Assembly (NCBI GenBank): GCA_030674185.1
Contig: CM060315.1
Location: forward strand, 86,225,579 to 86,289,578
Direction: 5' to 3'
Origin: Monoplex corrugatus
Lineage: Eukaryota; Mollusca; Gastropoda; Littorinimorpha; Ranellidae
Length of the DNA stretch: 64,000 bases
Shown: piece by piece, positions 12,205 to 23,247 of the stretch
Position numbering within the stretch: the first letter of the stretch is position 1
How the letters are laid out: each line of letters starts with the position of its first letter
Made by a program: the position numbers and the translations under genes
Notes under the pieces: model-generated
The model's input: the letters and a program-made list of their open reading frames with translations, nothing else
What the model was told of the DNA's origin: nothing
Databases searched by the model: none

Positions 12205-12540
12205 AATGACGAACTCGGAAGTCAAGAGGGGAAGATTCGGATTTCCAGTCGCAATGTCTGCGGTTCCATCCTGCCTACTGTACCTCACGCCTGGTGGTGC
12301 ACGATGGAGATTTTCCGCAGAGCATCTAGCGTGCGCACTAAAGATGTGTCAGTCATGTCAATGTCCGGTGGCTTATCCAGACAGGAAAACAGCCAGCATG
12401 CATGCCCACCCAAAACACAATGTATACACAGTATATAGAATGTGCAGCAGTGTGGGCCAGACAACATGCATATGCACATCCGAGACAAATCAGAATGCTG
12501 AAACAAAGGACTCGTAAAACAAACACAAAAAGACATAGCA
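12205..12540 (+). repeat. SINE-like dispersed repeat S1, copy 3
   Basis: B-box-like cggttccatcctgcc near 12262, then gatggagattttccgc near 12302, and the core acagccagcatgcatgccca at about 12395. The A-box side is poorly preserved. Confidence 0.6.
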
Positions 12541-12639
12541 TAACTTCCTTAGATTTCGGTGAATACGTGTAGGAACCAAGCATTATGATAAAAACAGTAT
12601 TTAATTCAATTCAAAATAAAAACCAAATATACTTCGTCT

Positions 12640-12965
12640 ATGCATCTGTCTCCCTCATATCTTCTTCTCCCATCTTCTCTTCCTCTATCTGTCTGTTGAT
12701 GTGCAGGTTTTTTTCATGTGGGCAATTTCTTGTGTATATATACATACACTTAGGGTCTGTTTTGTGTGGGTCTTCTATTTCTTTGCACTTTGTTTCCAGC
12801 CAAGCTTCCTTAGCTCTGCACCTATTCCTGATTTTCTTGTTTATCTTTTTATACTCTTCCTCTTCTCCTTTTGTTTCCCTCCGTTCTTCACCAAGCCTAA
12901 GATTTCGTTTGTCTTCCAGCTTTTTTTTTCAACTCTAGGGATTTATTCACAAGCTTCATTCACGT
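12640..12965 (-). mobile_element. fragment of RTE-like LINE A (endonuclease-RT linker)
   Basis: On the - strand this encodes remnants of the linker seen intact at 23560-23860: a NEACE-like motif near 12945, a WKTNEILGL-like motif near 12915 and a KCKE-like motif further down. Stops and frameshifts are present. It is joined near 12965 to a + strand piece of the same element. Confidence 0.65.
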
Positions 12966-13051
12966 GCACATCATCTGGCTGCTTAAATTCGGAAGATGGT
13001 ACGATTATTACAGAAAAAGAGAAAATGTTAGATAGATGGGAAGAATACATC
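12966..13051 (+). mobile_element. short + strand piece of LINE A, inverted relative to its neighbours
   Basis: In the + direction it encodes SGCLNSEDGTIITEKEK followed by a LDRWEEYI segment. This matches the LINE A linker that reads on the - strand at 23500-23560. It abuts - strand LINE A pieces on both sides, the right one beginning at its (ATG)n tail. Confidence 0.6.
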
Positions 13052-15316
13052 ATCATCATCATCATCAAGTGCCCTGCCGCATGGCGTTGGCGATCATGGC
13101 CCTCCGTATGTATCTGTCCCCTGCTGCCGTAAGCACATCTTCCATCCTCTCCGTCCCCAGCCACCCTGCAAGTGCGTCCAATTTTTTTCTTTCTGGGTCT
13201 ACCTGGTGCTCTCTTTCCCTCCACCTTTCCTGTTGTGACCAAGTGCTCTGATTCCCCTTTCCTCAGAAAATGGCCTATAGATGTTGCTGGTCTTTACCTT
13301 ATCTTCCTTATGAATGATCTACTTGTGTCTGCATCCATCAGGACTCTCTCGTTTGTTTTCTTTGCTGTCCATGGAACTCTCAACATTCTTCTGGGAAACC
13401 ACATCTCGGCTGCCTCAATCTTGTTCTGTTTTTGCGTGTTGACTGTCCACGTCTCACAACCGTATAACATTATCGGTTCTATGTAACATTCAAGGATTCT
13501 CTTCCTGATGTTAATTGATAGGCATTTGTTGGTAAGAATGTCTTTCATCTTCTTGAATGCTGCTTTTGCTTGGCCGATTCTGCTGGCTATCTCTTGTGTG
13601 CATCTGCCGTCTGGTAAGATGATCGTTCCCAGACATTTAAACTTATCAACCTGTCTCAGGGTTGTGCCACTTGCTGTTATTTTGCATGACGGGATTTCAT
13701 GTTTTTTACTGATTACCATGACTTCAGTCTTCTTGCTATTTAGCTCCAACCCTTTATTTCTACTTTCTACTTTCTCTTTCTATTATATTCACATGGTTTT
13801 GTAGGTACTTTTCATTTTCTGCAATTAGTACAGTGTCATCTGCGTAACGAATGTTGTTTATCATTTTTCCTCCAACCTTTAATCCAGGGTATTCTTCCAG
13901 ATTTCTCATGATATTTATGCTGTAAAGTGAAAACAGATCTGGTGACAAAACACAACCTTGCCTGACTCCTCTTTTGATATTTTGGAAGGAGCTTATGTCG
14001 TTTTCTGTTCTCATTGCAGCTGTTTGTTCCCAATACATATTTCTGATTATTCGTAGATCTTTTCCATCAATGTTGAGTCTTTCTAGTTGGTTGATCAATT
14101 CTTCATGTCTTACCCGATCGAGAGCCTTAGTATAAAGATAAATCCTTATTCAACTAAGATAAATCCTTATTCAACTCGGTTGATCTGTCTATGATAGTTC
14201 TTAGGATGTATATGGCATTAACAGTTCCTTTCCTTTGACAAATCCACACTGTTTTTCTGCTACTTCTCTTTTGATTCTATTCCTTGTCCTCATCATGACT
14301 ATTCTTAATAGGATGTTTTGTTACATGACTTATCAAGCTGATTGTGCGATGGAGTTTGCATTCTATAGCCCCTGGTTTCTTTGGAAGTTCAATGAAAATT
14401 GATTTTGACATATCTTTGGGGATTTTTCCAATGTCATAAAATTCATTTAGGAGGACTGTTATTTTTTCAATACAAAATTCCTCCAGGGCTTCAATCATCT
14501 CTGTAGTAATAATTATTGTCTGGTCCTGGGGCTTTTCCTGGTTTCATTTTTTCAGTGCTGCTCTAACTTCATCTTTCACTATGGGTGGTCCTTCAACGTT
14601 CTTTCTTATAATGTGTTCTTCGTTTCTGTCATCTTCTAAAAAGACTTTAATGCACTCTCCCCATCTATCTAATATTTTGTCGTTTTCCATGATAAGCGTA
14701 CCATCTTTTGATTATAAGCAACCAGTTGATGTGCATATCTTTTTCACGTGGACAATTTCTTCAGTTCTTCTGTACATACCCTGAGGATCTGTTTTGTGTC
14801 TGTCTTCTATTTCTTTGCACTTTGTTTTCAGCGAAGCTTCCTTAGCTTCTTTGCACCTATTCCTTATTTCTTTGTTTATCTTCCTGTGTCATTCCTCCTT
14901 TCCCTTTGCCTTCCTCCGTTTTTCCATCAAGCCTAGGATTTCTTTTGTCATCCAGTTCTTTTTTGCTTTTTATCTACTCTAGGGATTTCTTCACAAGTTT
15001 CATTTATCGAGTTTCTCAACTTTTTCTGTTGTTCCTCACTGTCATCAACGTCTTCCACAGCACTGGATTTGTTTTGAACATGTACATTAATTTTTTTACG
15101 TATCGCTTCCTCTGTCTTTAAGAGTCCAAGATTTAGTTTGATGTTGCTTTTGGTCTGTTTCCTTTTCCTTAATTTCAGCCTAAATCTTCCCATCACAGGA
15201 TTGTGGTCACTGTTGCAGTCTGCGCCTGGTAGTGTTTTTGCTGACAATAAGGAATTTCTAAATCTTTTATTAATCAGGATGTAGTCAATCTGATTTTTGG
15301 TATTATCTCCTGGACT
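13052..15316 (-). mobile_element. LINE A (RTE/BovB-like), copy A1, 5'-truncated
   Basis: Reads from 15316 down to a (GAT)n tail at 13053-13067. The order in sense is: C-terminal half of an APE-type endonuclease (QIDYILINKRF, then GADCNSDHNPV, about 15300-15180); linker; RT blocks including GVRQGCVLSPDLFSL (about 13990-13920) and the intact catalytic IRYADDTVLIAE (about 13855-13820); then LNSKKTEVMVIS and the C-terminal YGCETWTV and RRMLRVPWTAKK motifs (13480-13350). Numerous frameshifts and a local duplication near 14140-14175 make it non-functional. The pairing of the GADC.SDH and NIRYADDT motifs resembles BovB, hence the RTE label, which is inference. Confidence 0.85.
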
Positions 15317-16868
15317 CAGAAATACATCAAAGAATACATTAAAGACCTTTTTAACGATGACAGAAACGAAGAACACATTATAAGAAAGAAGGTTGAAATG
15401 AAAGATGAAGTTAAAGTAGCACTGAAAAAGATGAAACAGGGAAAAGCCCCGGACGAGACAATATTACTACAGAAATGATTGAGGCCCTAGAAGAATTTGG
15501 TATTGAAACAATAACAGTCCTAAATTAAATTTATCACCCCAGAAAAATCCCCACAGATATGTCAGAATCAATTTTCATTAAACTTGCAAAGAAAACAGGG
15601 GCTATAGAATGCAAACTCCATCGTGCAATCAGCTTGATGAGTCATGTAACAAAAATCCTGTTAAGAATAATCACGATGAGGACAAGGAATAGAATCAAAA
15701 GAGAAGTAGCAGAAGAACAGTGTGGATTTGTCAGTGGAAAGGTCCTATTAATGCCATATACATCCTAAGAAATGTCATAAATAGGTCAGTCGAGTTGAAC
15801 AAGTATTTAATGTTTATGCTTTGTTGATTATACTATGGCTTTCGATTGGGTAAGACACGAAGAACTGATCAACCAACTAGAAAGGCCCAATACTGACGGA
15901 ACAGATCTACGAATAATCAGATCTATGTATTGGGAACAAACAGCAGGAATGAGAACAGAAAATGATATAAGCTCTTTCCAAAATATCAAAAGAGGGGTCA
16001 GTCAGGGTTGTGTTCTGTCACCTGATTTGTTTTCATTTTGCGTCAAAACCATCATGAGAAACCTAAAAAAATGCCCTGGGATAAAGATTGGAGGAAAAAG
16101 GATAAACGTACATACACCGTTCTAATTGCAGAAAATGAAAAAGACCTACAAAACCTTGTGAATAATTATATAGGAAGAAATAGGAAGCAAAAGTAAAGGG
16201 CTGCACCTAACTAGCAAGAAGACTGAAGTCATGGTAATCAGTAAAAAAAAAAAAAAAAAAAACAAGAAATCCCAAACGGCACAACTTTGAGACAGGTTGA
16301 TAAGTTTAAATATCTGGGACGATCGTCTCACCAGACGGCAGATGCACATCCGAAATAGTCAGCAGAATCGGCCAAGCCAAAACAGTATTCAAGAAGATGA
16401 AAAGTGTTTTTACCAACTGCTGCCAATCAATTAACACCAAAAAGAGAATTCTTGAATGTTATATAGAACCGATACTTTTATAGGGTTGTGAGGCGTGGAC
16501 AGTCAACACGCAAAGTCAGAAGAGAATTTAAGGCAGCTGAAATGTGGTTTCATGGACAGCAAAGAAAACAAACGAGACAGTCTTCAGGAGGCAGAAACAA
16601 GAAGATCATTATCAAAGAAGATTAGAAAAAGATGAGCAACATTTATAGGGCATTTTGCGAAGAAAGTGAAATTAGAACACCTGGTCACAACAGGAAAACC
16701 GGAGGGAAAGAGAACACCAGGTGGACCAAGGGAGGAAATGTTGACAGACTTGCAGGGTGGCTGAGGATAGAGAGGATGTGAGATATACTTGCAAGGGACG
16801 ATGGATAAATTCGTATGGAAGGCCATGATCCCCAACGCCAATCGGCAAGGGACATGATGATGATGATT
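15317..16868 (+). mobile_element. LINE A (RTE/BovB-like), copy A2, 5'-truncated
   Basis: It starts inside the linker (EYIKDLFNDDRNEEHIIR near 15332), continues through the RT fingers (EEQCGFVSGK, about 15712), MAFDWVRHEELINQLER (about 15834), GVSQGCVLSPDLFSF (about 15997) and the C-terminal TVNTQSQ region (about 16500), and ends with gatgatgatgat at 16856-16868. The catalytic YADD block is disrupted near 16110. An 18-20 bp A run interrupts it near 16242. It is head-to-head with copy A1. Confidence 0.85.
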
Positions 16869-16874
16869 ATATTG

Positions 16875-17190
16875 ACCTGAATACAAATTTAAACATATCT
16901 AAGGACACTAAAACATGTATGAAAATAGGCCTGAATTACCTAGAATTGCTTTCACATATCTCATTTCCCTAGAGCCAAAATGCACTGAATACATGTACCA
17001 AAATATCAATCCTAAGAGAAAGCACGCATGACGTTATCAACACATGCAGGTGAATGGACCAACGAGGCAAAATATAATAGAAAGAACTGACAGGCAGCAA
17101 AAGAACAAGGCAGAAACAAAGAGGGCGACAGAAAAGAGGAAATTTCTAGTACAGAATTTCCGGAAGGTGGCGAAAGAGCCCCTGGCGTCA
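16875..17190 (+). repeat. dispersed repeat R, copy 1
   Basis: Aligns by eye with 50310-50660. Shared words in order are gaatacaaattta, an aaaactggcctattac-like segment, a cttccctagagc-like segment, tcaatcctaa.agaaag, and gaatggaccaac.aggcaaaat. There is no coding potential. Its identity is unknown. Confidence 0.5.
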
Positions 17191-17354
17191 CCACGGGGGA
17201 ACAACGATGATGATGATTACGATGTTGCTTTGTTCTTGCTGATGTTGTTGTGATTATTTGGGTTGGTGATATTCGTAATAGATCGTAATATTCGTGTGAT
17301 TTTGCTCGTTCTGTTTGCTCTCTTTGTTTTTCAACATTGTCGTTGTTCTTGTCA

Positions 17355-17530
17355 TGAATGCTGATGATGACGATGATGATGATGACGATGATGATGATGA
17401 TGTTGTTTATTCTAAGTGGTGTTTTTGTTTTTGTTGTTGGTATTATTGTTGTTACTGTTGTTGTTGTTCTTGTCATTGTTGTTACTATTGTTGTTCCTGT
17501 TGTTGTTGATATTGTTGATGATGTTGTTAA
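17355..17530. repeat. (GAT)n and (GTT)n trinucleotide tracts
   Basis: gatgatgacgatgatg from about 17362 to 17403 is followed by degenerate gttgtt repeats to about 17530. Poly-Asp and poly-Val frames here are artefacts. Confidence 0.85.
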
Positions 17531-17588
17531 TGTTGGTTTTCTTCTTTTTTCATTCTTTCTTTGTTCTCATTCTTTTCGATTCATATTT

Positions 17589-17589
<1 letters not shown>

Positions 17590-17658
<69 letters not shown>

Positions 17659-17661
17659 TGT

Positions 17662-17702
<41 letters not shown>

Positions 17703-17742
17703 ACACCTTATTTTACTCTTCATCTACGTGTGTGTGTGTGTG
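17590..17742. repeat. (GT)n microsatellite 100 bp before exon 2
   Basis: GT dinucleotides at 17590-17700 with two small interruptions, and a second short run at 17728-17742. Confidence 0.95.
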
Positions 17743-17842
17743 TAATATCTTTTTTTTTCCACTCATTATTTCTATCGTTATTAATTAGTTTCTTCATCTC
17801 AATGCTCATGACAGGTACATCTAGATCACGGTTTGCCTCCAG

Positions 17843-18240
17843 GATTACAAAGACCGGACTTAAAATGCGGCAACGTCACGTTTGGGGTGTATTCACCTCC
17901 AATGCATCCTCTCCTCTGGTACCGCGCTCTTTGTGACGAAGAGGGCACCACGCCTTGTTGCTATTATAACCAGTGCCAGAACAAGCCCAAGGAGCTCTGC
18001 GACTGCGCGCAGTGTTACGACCTACGCAGAGCCGTGCAAGCGGAGCACGCAATATGGCGACCATCAGATTCGACCTGTGGGCTGGGTGGATTTGTCTGAC
18101 AGCCAGCTGTGTGGGGTTTTGGAAGGAGCGACACTGTATTTTATTGGTGACTCTTACGTCAGGCACGTGATATACGGCACTGCTATTGGCTGCAAGGGGG
18201 GATGAGAGGAGTGGCAGTCTCTTGCCTTACGCCCCTCCAG
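17843..18240 (+). CDS. SGNH/PC-esterase-like gene, exon 2 (GDS nucleophile block)
   Basis: Central exon of the gene. Frame 1 encodes LKCGNVTFGVYSPPMHPLLW, then a region with paired cysteines (CCYYNQCQ, CDCAQCYDLR) and AEHAIWRPSD. The frame moves to frame 2 at about 18085 (DLSDSQLC, then LYFIGDSYVRH with the predicted nucleophile Ser at 18152-18154) and to frame 3 at about 18170 (YTALLLAARGDERSGSLLPY). Each shift is explained by one extra base, in ggg at 18084-18086 and an a near 18170. The exon ends at CTCCAG|GTAAGT, an excellent donor, leaving one codon base. The GDS block and the DxxH of exon 3 are the hallmark pair of SGNH-fold PC-esterases (family knowledge). The substrate is unknown. Frameshifts mean either a recent pseudogene or sequencing errors. 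Confidence 0.8.
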
Positions 18241-18264
18241 GTAAGTGCGTTTTTTGTTATCATT

Positions 18265-18385
18265 TTGTCATGGGCGTTGTGTGTCACAACCCCACCAAGT
18301 ATGGCAAGGGCTGGGGATGTCGAATCGACTCTACCGGTATCTGGGGATTGAGCTCCTTCATTCTCGACCACTAGACCAGATCCTG
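18265..18385 (-). repeat. tRNA-like SINE head, fragment
   Basis: The reverse complement reads tggtctagtggtcgagaatg followed by gagctcaatcccc, a tRNA-like A-box and B-box about 25 bp apart. No full-length relative is seen in this window. It is weakly supported. Confidence 0.35.
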
Positions 18386-18768
18386 GGAAGCAGAAATAGG
18401 TAACTTCATACCTTGATGTCATCTTACAACAGAGGGATAGACAAGTAAACAAGAGGGCGGGGTCGACAGACTAAAATGTCAAACCAGTCATAAGCCCATT
18501 CCAAAATAAGGAGTACATAGATTTGTTCACAATAACACAACATAACATGGCTCATCCGATTAATGTACGTCACACATCTTAACCTATTGTCTAATAAAAT
18601 CTGTCCATAACCCCATAATCAAAAGACAACTTACTTGATCAATGACACTGGAAGGAAAGCATAGCTCGTAGCACCGTACACAGCCTCTAGCATTCAACAC
18701 TTCAACAAGACTGTGATGTACATTGAGGGAACACCACGGCTCCATTCTCACATTCTATATGCACAGAA

Positions 18769-19240
18769 GGTATGTGGTTCCAGATACGGGCCCACTTTTT
18801 CCTGTATCTAAGGTATGTGGTTCCAGACACGGGCCCACTTTTTCCTGTATCTAAGGTATGTGGTTCCAGACACGGGCCCACTTTTTCCTGTATCTAAGGT
18901 ATGTGGTTCCAGGCACGGGCCCACTTTTTCCTGTATCTAAGGTATGTGGTTCCAGGCACGGCCCACTTTTTCCTGTATCTAAGGTATGTGGTTCCAGCAC
19001 GGGCCCACTTTTTCCTGTATCTAAGGTATGTGGTTCCAGGCACGGGCCCACTTTTTCCTGTATCTAAGGTATGTGGTTCCAGGCACGGCCCACTTTTTCC
19101 TGTATCTAAGGTATGTGGTTCCAGCACGGGCCCACTTTTTCCTGTATCTAAGGTATGTGGTTCCAGGCACGGGCCCACTTTTTCCTGTATCTAAGGTATG
19201 TGGTTCCAGGCACGGGCCCACTTTTTCCTGTATCTAAGGT
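18769..19240. repeat. 43-bp minisatellite, 11 copies
   Basis: ggtatgtggttcca starts each unit (18769, 18812, 18855 and so on) and cctgtatctaa ends it. Some units are 41-42 bp because a g or gg is missing in the caggcacggg part. Pairs of one long and two short units repeat, suggesting a three-unit higher-order step (about 127 bp) duplicated once. Confidence 0.95.
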
Positions 19241-19599
19241 TCGAATCTCTAACTAACTAAATGATGGTATAGTGCCCTTATCCTACTAATTTGACCTCTC
19301 TTCCTGCCTCTGGCCTCTAACTAACTGTCTGGCCTGCACTATCTGTTGGTCCTTCGCTGTCTGCTCCAGGGGCCCGAGAGCCCGACAATGTATTTGCAGC
19401 AAGCTTGTGGCTGCCTCGTTCTTCACTGTTCTCCAGTTAAGGGGTGTGGAGTTGCACACGTGACTAACGGTGCCGTTCGACCCAACCGATGGTCTATTTA
19501 TCTCTCTGACCTCACTTGATCACTATAATTAATATATGCCCACCTGTCGATTCCCAAACACGTCGCTAAGTAACCCGGTTATAATTTTTTTTTTCTTCT
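19241..19599. other. no recognised feature
   Basis: Mixed-base intron sequence with no coding signal and no recognised repeat apart from a short (ttc)n near 19594-19609. Confidence 0.4.
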
Positions 19600-19916
19600 T
19601 CTTCTTCTTGCCGTTACACCTGGAGACCAGTTCTCGAAATAAAGTTGGCTGTCGTCTGCAAAGCGTCCACAGGCCCGCACAATTTCTCCTCAAGAATAGC
19701 TGGCCGTGGTCATATCTCCTTCAGCAGCCAGAGATTCCTGCAGACCTGTAGGGCGTAGTTCGTGTCCTGCCCTCCTTTTCCACAAGGACACACAGGGGTG
19801 GGCACAAACACATGTTTATTCAACTGTTGGGGCCAAGCGCTCAGAGGGAAGATAACCACCTGTTCTGATTTTGACAGTTGATGGCAACTGTCGCGCGCCT
19901 GTGGCATTCCGAACAC
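19600..19916 (-). mobile_element. 3' end of RNase H-bearing LINE D, fragment
   Basis: On the - strand a zinc-knuckle-like CPCGKGGQDTNYALQVC segment (about 19795-19740) is followed, with a frameshift, by a KLCGPVDALQTTANFISRTG terminal segment near 19660-19610. The same layout of Cys/His motif and then KL.G...LQTTA.FI..TGL occurs in the LINE D copies at 40-44 kb. Confidence 0.6.
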
Positions 19917-20124
19917 AAACTAGATGATAATCAACTTTGTGAGGGAGGCTTATTTCTCTTGTTGTTCATCCTCAGCACCTGCCTTTGCTGTTTGTTTATT
20001 TATTGACTAAATTAAATTAAACTATTGGTGGCTGCCATATCAGTGCCATGCTACCACTTGCACATTTTCAATACTCATTTTGCCTCCCCCAGCACACTAA
20101 TGGATTCAGGTGGTTCGTTCTGTC

Positions 20125-20245
20125 ATAATTCCAATTTCATTGCAGACTGGTCGGTTCTTTGGGTATCTCGAGTTCAATCCCAGCCTGAAACATGAAAACC
20201 ACCTGCTGGTTGCCCATCTTGATGTCGTCATTCTGGTGGTGCTAA
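20125..20245 (+). repeat. possible tRNA-like SINE head
   Basis: A B-box-like cgagttcaatcccagcc lies at about 20168, with a weak A-box-like segment upstream. Only one box is convincing. Confidence 0.25.
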
Positions 20246-20479
20246 CTTAGTGTTTCATGGGTCCTTTCTTCTCCACCCTCCCCATTTCAAGACCTAGCCA
20301 ACACATAAACTTTTGCGCAATTAATATAAGGAGTCTGCAAAATAGTTGCTGGTAGATGTGGGTGGAGCGCAAATGGAATTGTCCAATCTTCGAAAAAATA
20401 CAAACAAATATCCGAAAAAATACAAACAAAATAACAATCACCCATGTACAAAAGCTCTACCAATGTGATCTTGATAACC

Positions 20480-21737
20480 TGAGTAATTACATGAGAGACA
20501 ATGGTCTGGAGTTATCTTATGCTTTTTAACAATGGAGAAAACCCTAAAACTCCCCCTATGTTATCATTGGATAGGAATCCACTTGCTTATAAGTCCACCA
20601 TTACATTTCTTGGAGCGTACTTAACACGAAAGTTGATTTGGAGACACCATATAGAATACTTAATTACAAAAGCAAACAAAAGACTTAACTTCTTAAAAAT
20701 AATCAACAGACAGCCCTGAAGCCAATCGAAACTGCTCTATGGACAAGAGGTATACTTTACTGCCTCGAATACACTCTTAAAAAAATTACAGAGTGTAGAC
20801 AGCAAAGCTATTAAATTGGCTCTTGGTGTGCCCGTTCATACAAACACAATGAAGTCTTATAAAGAAAGTAACATATTACAGTTTACAGATCAACGTGAAT
20901 TAGCGGTGACAAAGTATGTTATTAGAGCTCTGGCCGTAAAGAACTCAGTTAAGGATGAATTACTATACACCTCGGAAACTGACTATCCTCAGAAAGCTCG
21001 AAAGGTGCATACTCTTCAACCTATACGAAATTTTACAGATGTTCTCCTAAGCAAAAACAATATTCATGTAAATAACATTCCAGTAATGCCACTTATTCCA
21101 TCCATACCTTCCTGGGAACTTGGAAAAGCTAACTGACATAGACTACATAAATCTCAATAAAACAGAAGAAATAAATATTCTAGTATCAGAAGTCAAATCT
21201 CATTTAACCACATATTATCCTAATCACCTAAATTTTTTCACAGACAGGTCTGTTTTAGATACAGTTGATAGCGGAGCTGGATTCGTCATTCCTGCCTTAA
21301 AGGTACAAAAATCTTTTTACATAGGTAAAGGCTTTTCCATTTTTACATCAGAATTATACGCGATATTGATGGCTCTTAACTATATTAATAGCCTCTCATA
21401 CGATATCTGCGATATACTATTGTGTGTTAATTCTAAATCAGTGTTACGTAGCTTGAAACAAACAGAAAATGTAATACGAAATGATATTATCTTTGAAATC
21501 AAACATTTGATACATTGTATTTCATCCAGCGGTGTTGGTATAAATTTTTGCTGGGTTCCGTCACATTATGGACTTCATTGGAATGAAGTTTCAGACAAAT
21601 TAGCAGAAGACGGTGCATCCAATAATGCAAATACCGTAACATTCCATAATATACGACTGTCAGTTCATGAACTTGGTTCTGTATTAGAATGTTCAGTTTA
21701 TACAAATTTCTCCAATACCCATAGCCTGATACCTTAA
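20480..21737 (+). mobile_element. LINE C fragment: RT thumb and RNase H domain
   Basis: Frame 2 from about 20500 encodes STITFLGAYLTRKLIWRHHI and TKANKRLNFLKII, a thumb-region signature. A frame break at about 20720 is followed by KLALGVPVHTNT. A second break at about 21125 leads to an RNase H type I domain: FTDRS (about 21236), the ELYAILMAL Glu block (about 21352), LLCVNSKS where the usual catalytic Asp is replaced by Asn (about 21425), and WVPSHYGLHWNEVSDKLAEDG (about 21552). It ends at TAA 21737. The presence of RNase H places it with I/Jockey-group LINEs in a broad sense (family knowledge). It is inactive because of frameshifts and the D-to-N change. Confidence 0.8.
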
Positions 21738-21749
21738 TGCCCCAGACAG

Positions 21750-23247
21750 CTAGCGTCCTTGATGGTGTTCGTCTGTCGTCGTCGACAATGACCACGGCTT
21801 CATGAAGTTGATTTGAGTCAGTGTGTCCGGAGGTGACTGATCAATCCGATCCGGGCACAGAAGTAACGTCCACAGGTTTGACATCTGTGGTCAGTTACTG
21901 TGGTTGAAGGGTTTGCAGCCCTAGCTTTCCGTGCGGCTCGTTTTTCTTGTGCAGATTGGATACGAGACACTTCTGAAGTGGTACATCCGGTTTCGATTCT
22001 TCTACGCCAGACTGTACGGTCGAGGGCAACGTTTTCCCAATTCTCCCAGTCTATGTTGAGGGACTTTAGCGATGCCTTCAAGCTGTCTTTAAACCGTTTT
22101 CTCTGGCCTCCAACTGTTCTCTTGCCAGACGCTAGTTCCCCGTAGAGGAGTTGCTACGGAATTCTGGTGTCAGACATCCGGTACACATGGCCAGCCCAGC
22201 GAACTTGACTCTTTTGAAGTAAAGTGTAGATGGAGGGGAGATTGGCTCTCTCTAGTACTTCTGTATCAGGGATCTTCTCTTGCCATCGGATATTGAGAAT
22301 CTTTCTGAGGCTTTTGGTGTGAAAATGATTCAATTTCCCTGCGTGTCTACTGTAAACAGTCCAGGTCTCACTGCCGTAGAGGAGAGTGGTGAGGACCACC
22401 GCTTTGTACACTTGGAGTTTAGTTGTGGCCGAGATACCTCTTCTGTCCCATACAGTAGGACGCAGCCTCCCAAATGCAGTGCTGGCCTTAGCTATGCGTT
22501 TGTTGACTTCGGCGTCAATATGCACACAACGCGATAGGGAACTGCCGAGATATGTGAAGTTGTCGACTGTATGTAGTTTTGTGCCCTTGACCTCGATATT
22601 TGGTTCAGTATATGGAACACCTGGAGGAGGCTGATACATGACTTCGGTTTTCTTGGTGCTTATTGTAAGACCGAAGTTTCGCAAGCAGTTGAAAAATTGT
22701 CCATGCATTGTTGCATCTGTTCACCACTGTAAGCATTTAACGCACAATCGTCTGCGAAAAGGAGGTCACGAAGAGTGCTGTAACTGCATTTAGTGGTCGC
22801 CTTGAGGCGTCTTGTGTTGTACAACTTGCCGTCTGTGCGGTAGCGTATATCTATGCCAGGGTCTTCTGGAGAGAATGCATCTGATAACATTGCCGAGAAC
22901 ATCATAGAGAATAGTGTAAGCGCAAGGACGCATCCTTGTTTCATGCCATTGCTGACTGGAAAGTCTCTGGACATTTCTCCGTCATCAAGGACCCGTGCCA
23001 TCATACCATCGTGGAATTGTCGCACCATATTTACGAAGGCTGGAGGGCAGCCGAACTTCGCCATTATCTTCCACAGCCCCTCGCGACTTACCGTGTCAAA
23101 CGTTTTTGTCAAGTCGACAAAGGTTGTGTACAGTGCTCGGTGTTGTTCCTGCGCCTTTTCTTGCAGTTGACGAGCAGCAAAGATCATGTCCACAGTACCT
23201 CTCCCAGCCCGAAATCCACACTGACTCTCTGGCAACAGACCCTGCTC
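21750..23247 (-). mobile_element. LINE B, 5'-truncated, with C-terminal C2H2 zinc finger
   Basis: Reads from 23247 down to the stop at 21818. In sense order: PESQCGFRAGRGTVDMIF (RT block 2, about 23235), FVDLTKTFDTVSREGLW, NGMKQGCVLALTLFSMMF (about 22950), LFADDCALNAYS (catalytic FADD, about 22760), STKKTEVMYQPPPG, FTYLGSSLSR, YGSETWTVYSRHA, a VRWAGHVYRM block, and a terminal CQTCGRYFCARIGLISHLRT finger with C-x2-C-x12-H-x3-H spacing. One or two frameshifts break it. The 5' end is cut exactly where LINE A copy A3 begins. I recognise the general element type as widespread in invertebrates but do not assign a clade. Confidence 0.88.

Larger units (their letters stand above)
11660..17842 (+). 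other. intron 1 of the SGNH gene
   Basis: Bounded by GT at 11660 and AG at 17841-17842 (tgcctccag). Both borders are phase 1, so a Gly codon is rebuilt across the junction. An alternative AG at 17813-17814 has a better pyrimidine tract but would put exon 2 out of phase with exon 1. The intron is filled by two SINE-like repeats and several LINE copies, annotated separately. Confidence 0.5.

Noticed and set aside
15317..15325. Twin-priming inversion of a single LINE A insertion
   Set aside because: Both arms have their own 3' end and (GAT)n tail, which a single twin-primed insertion would not have.
17358..17936. 192-codon frame running into exon 2 of the SGNH gene
   Set aside because: It is GAT/GT microsatellite sequence upstream that reads exon 2 in the wrong frame.
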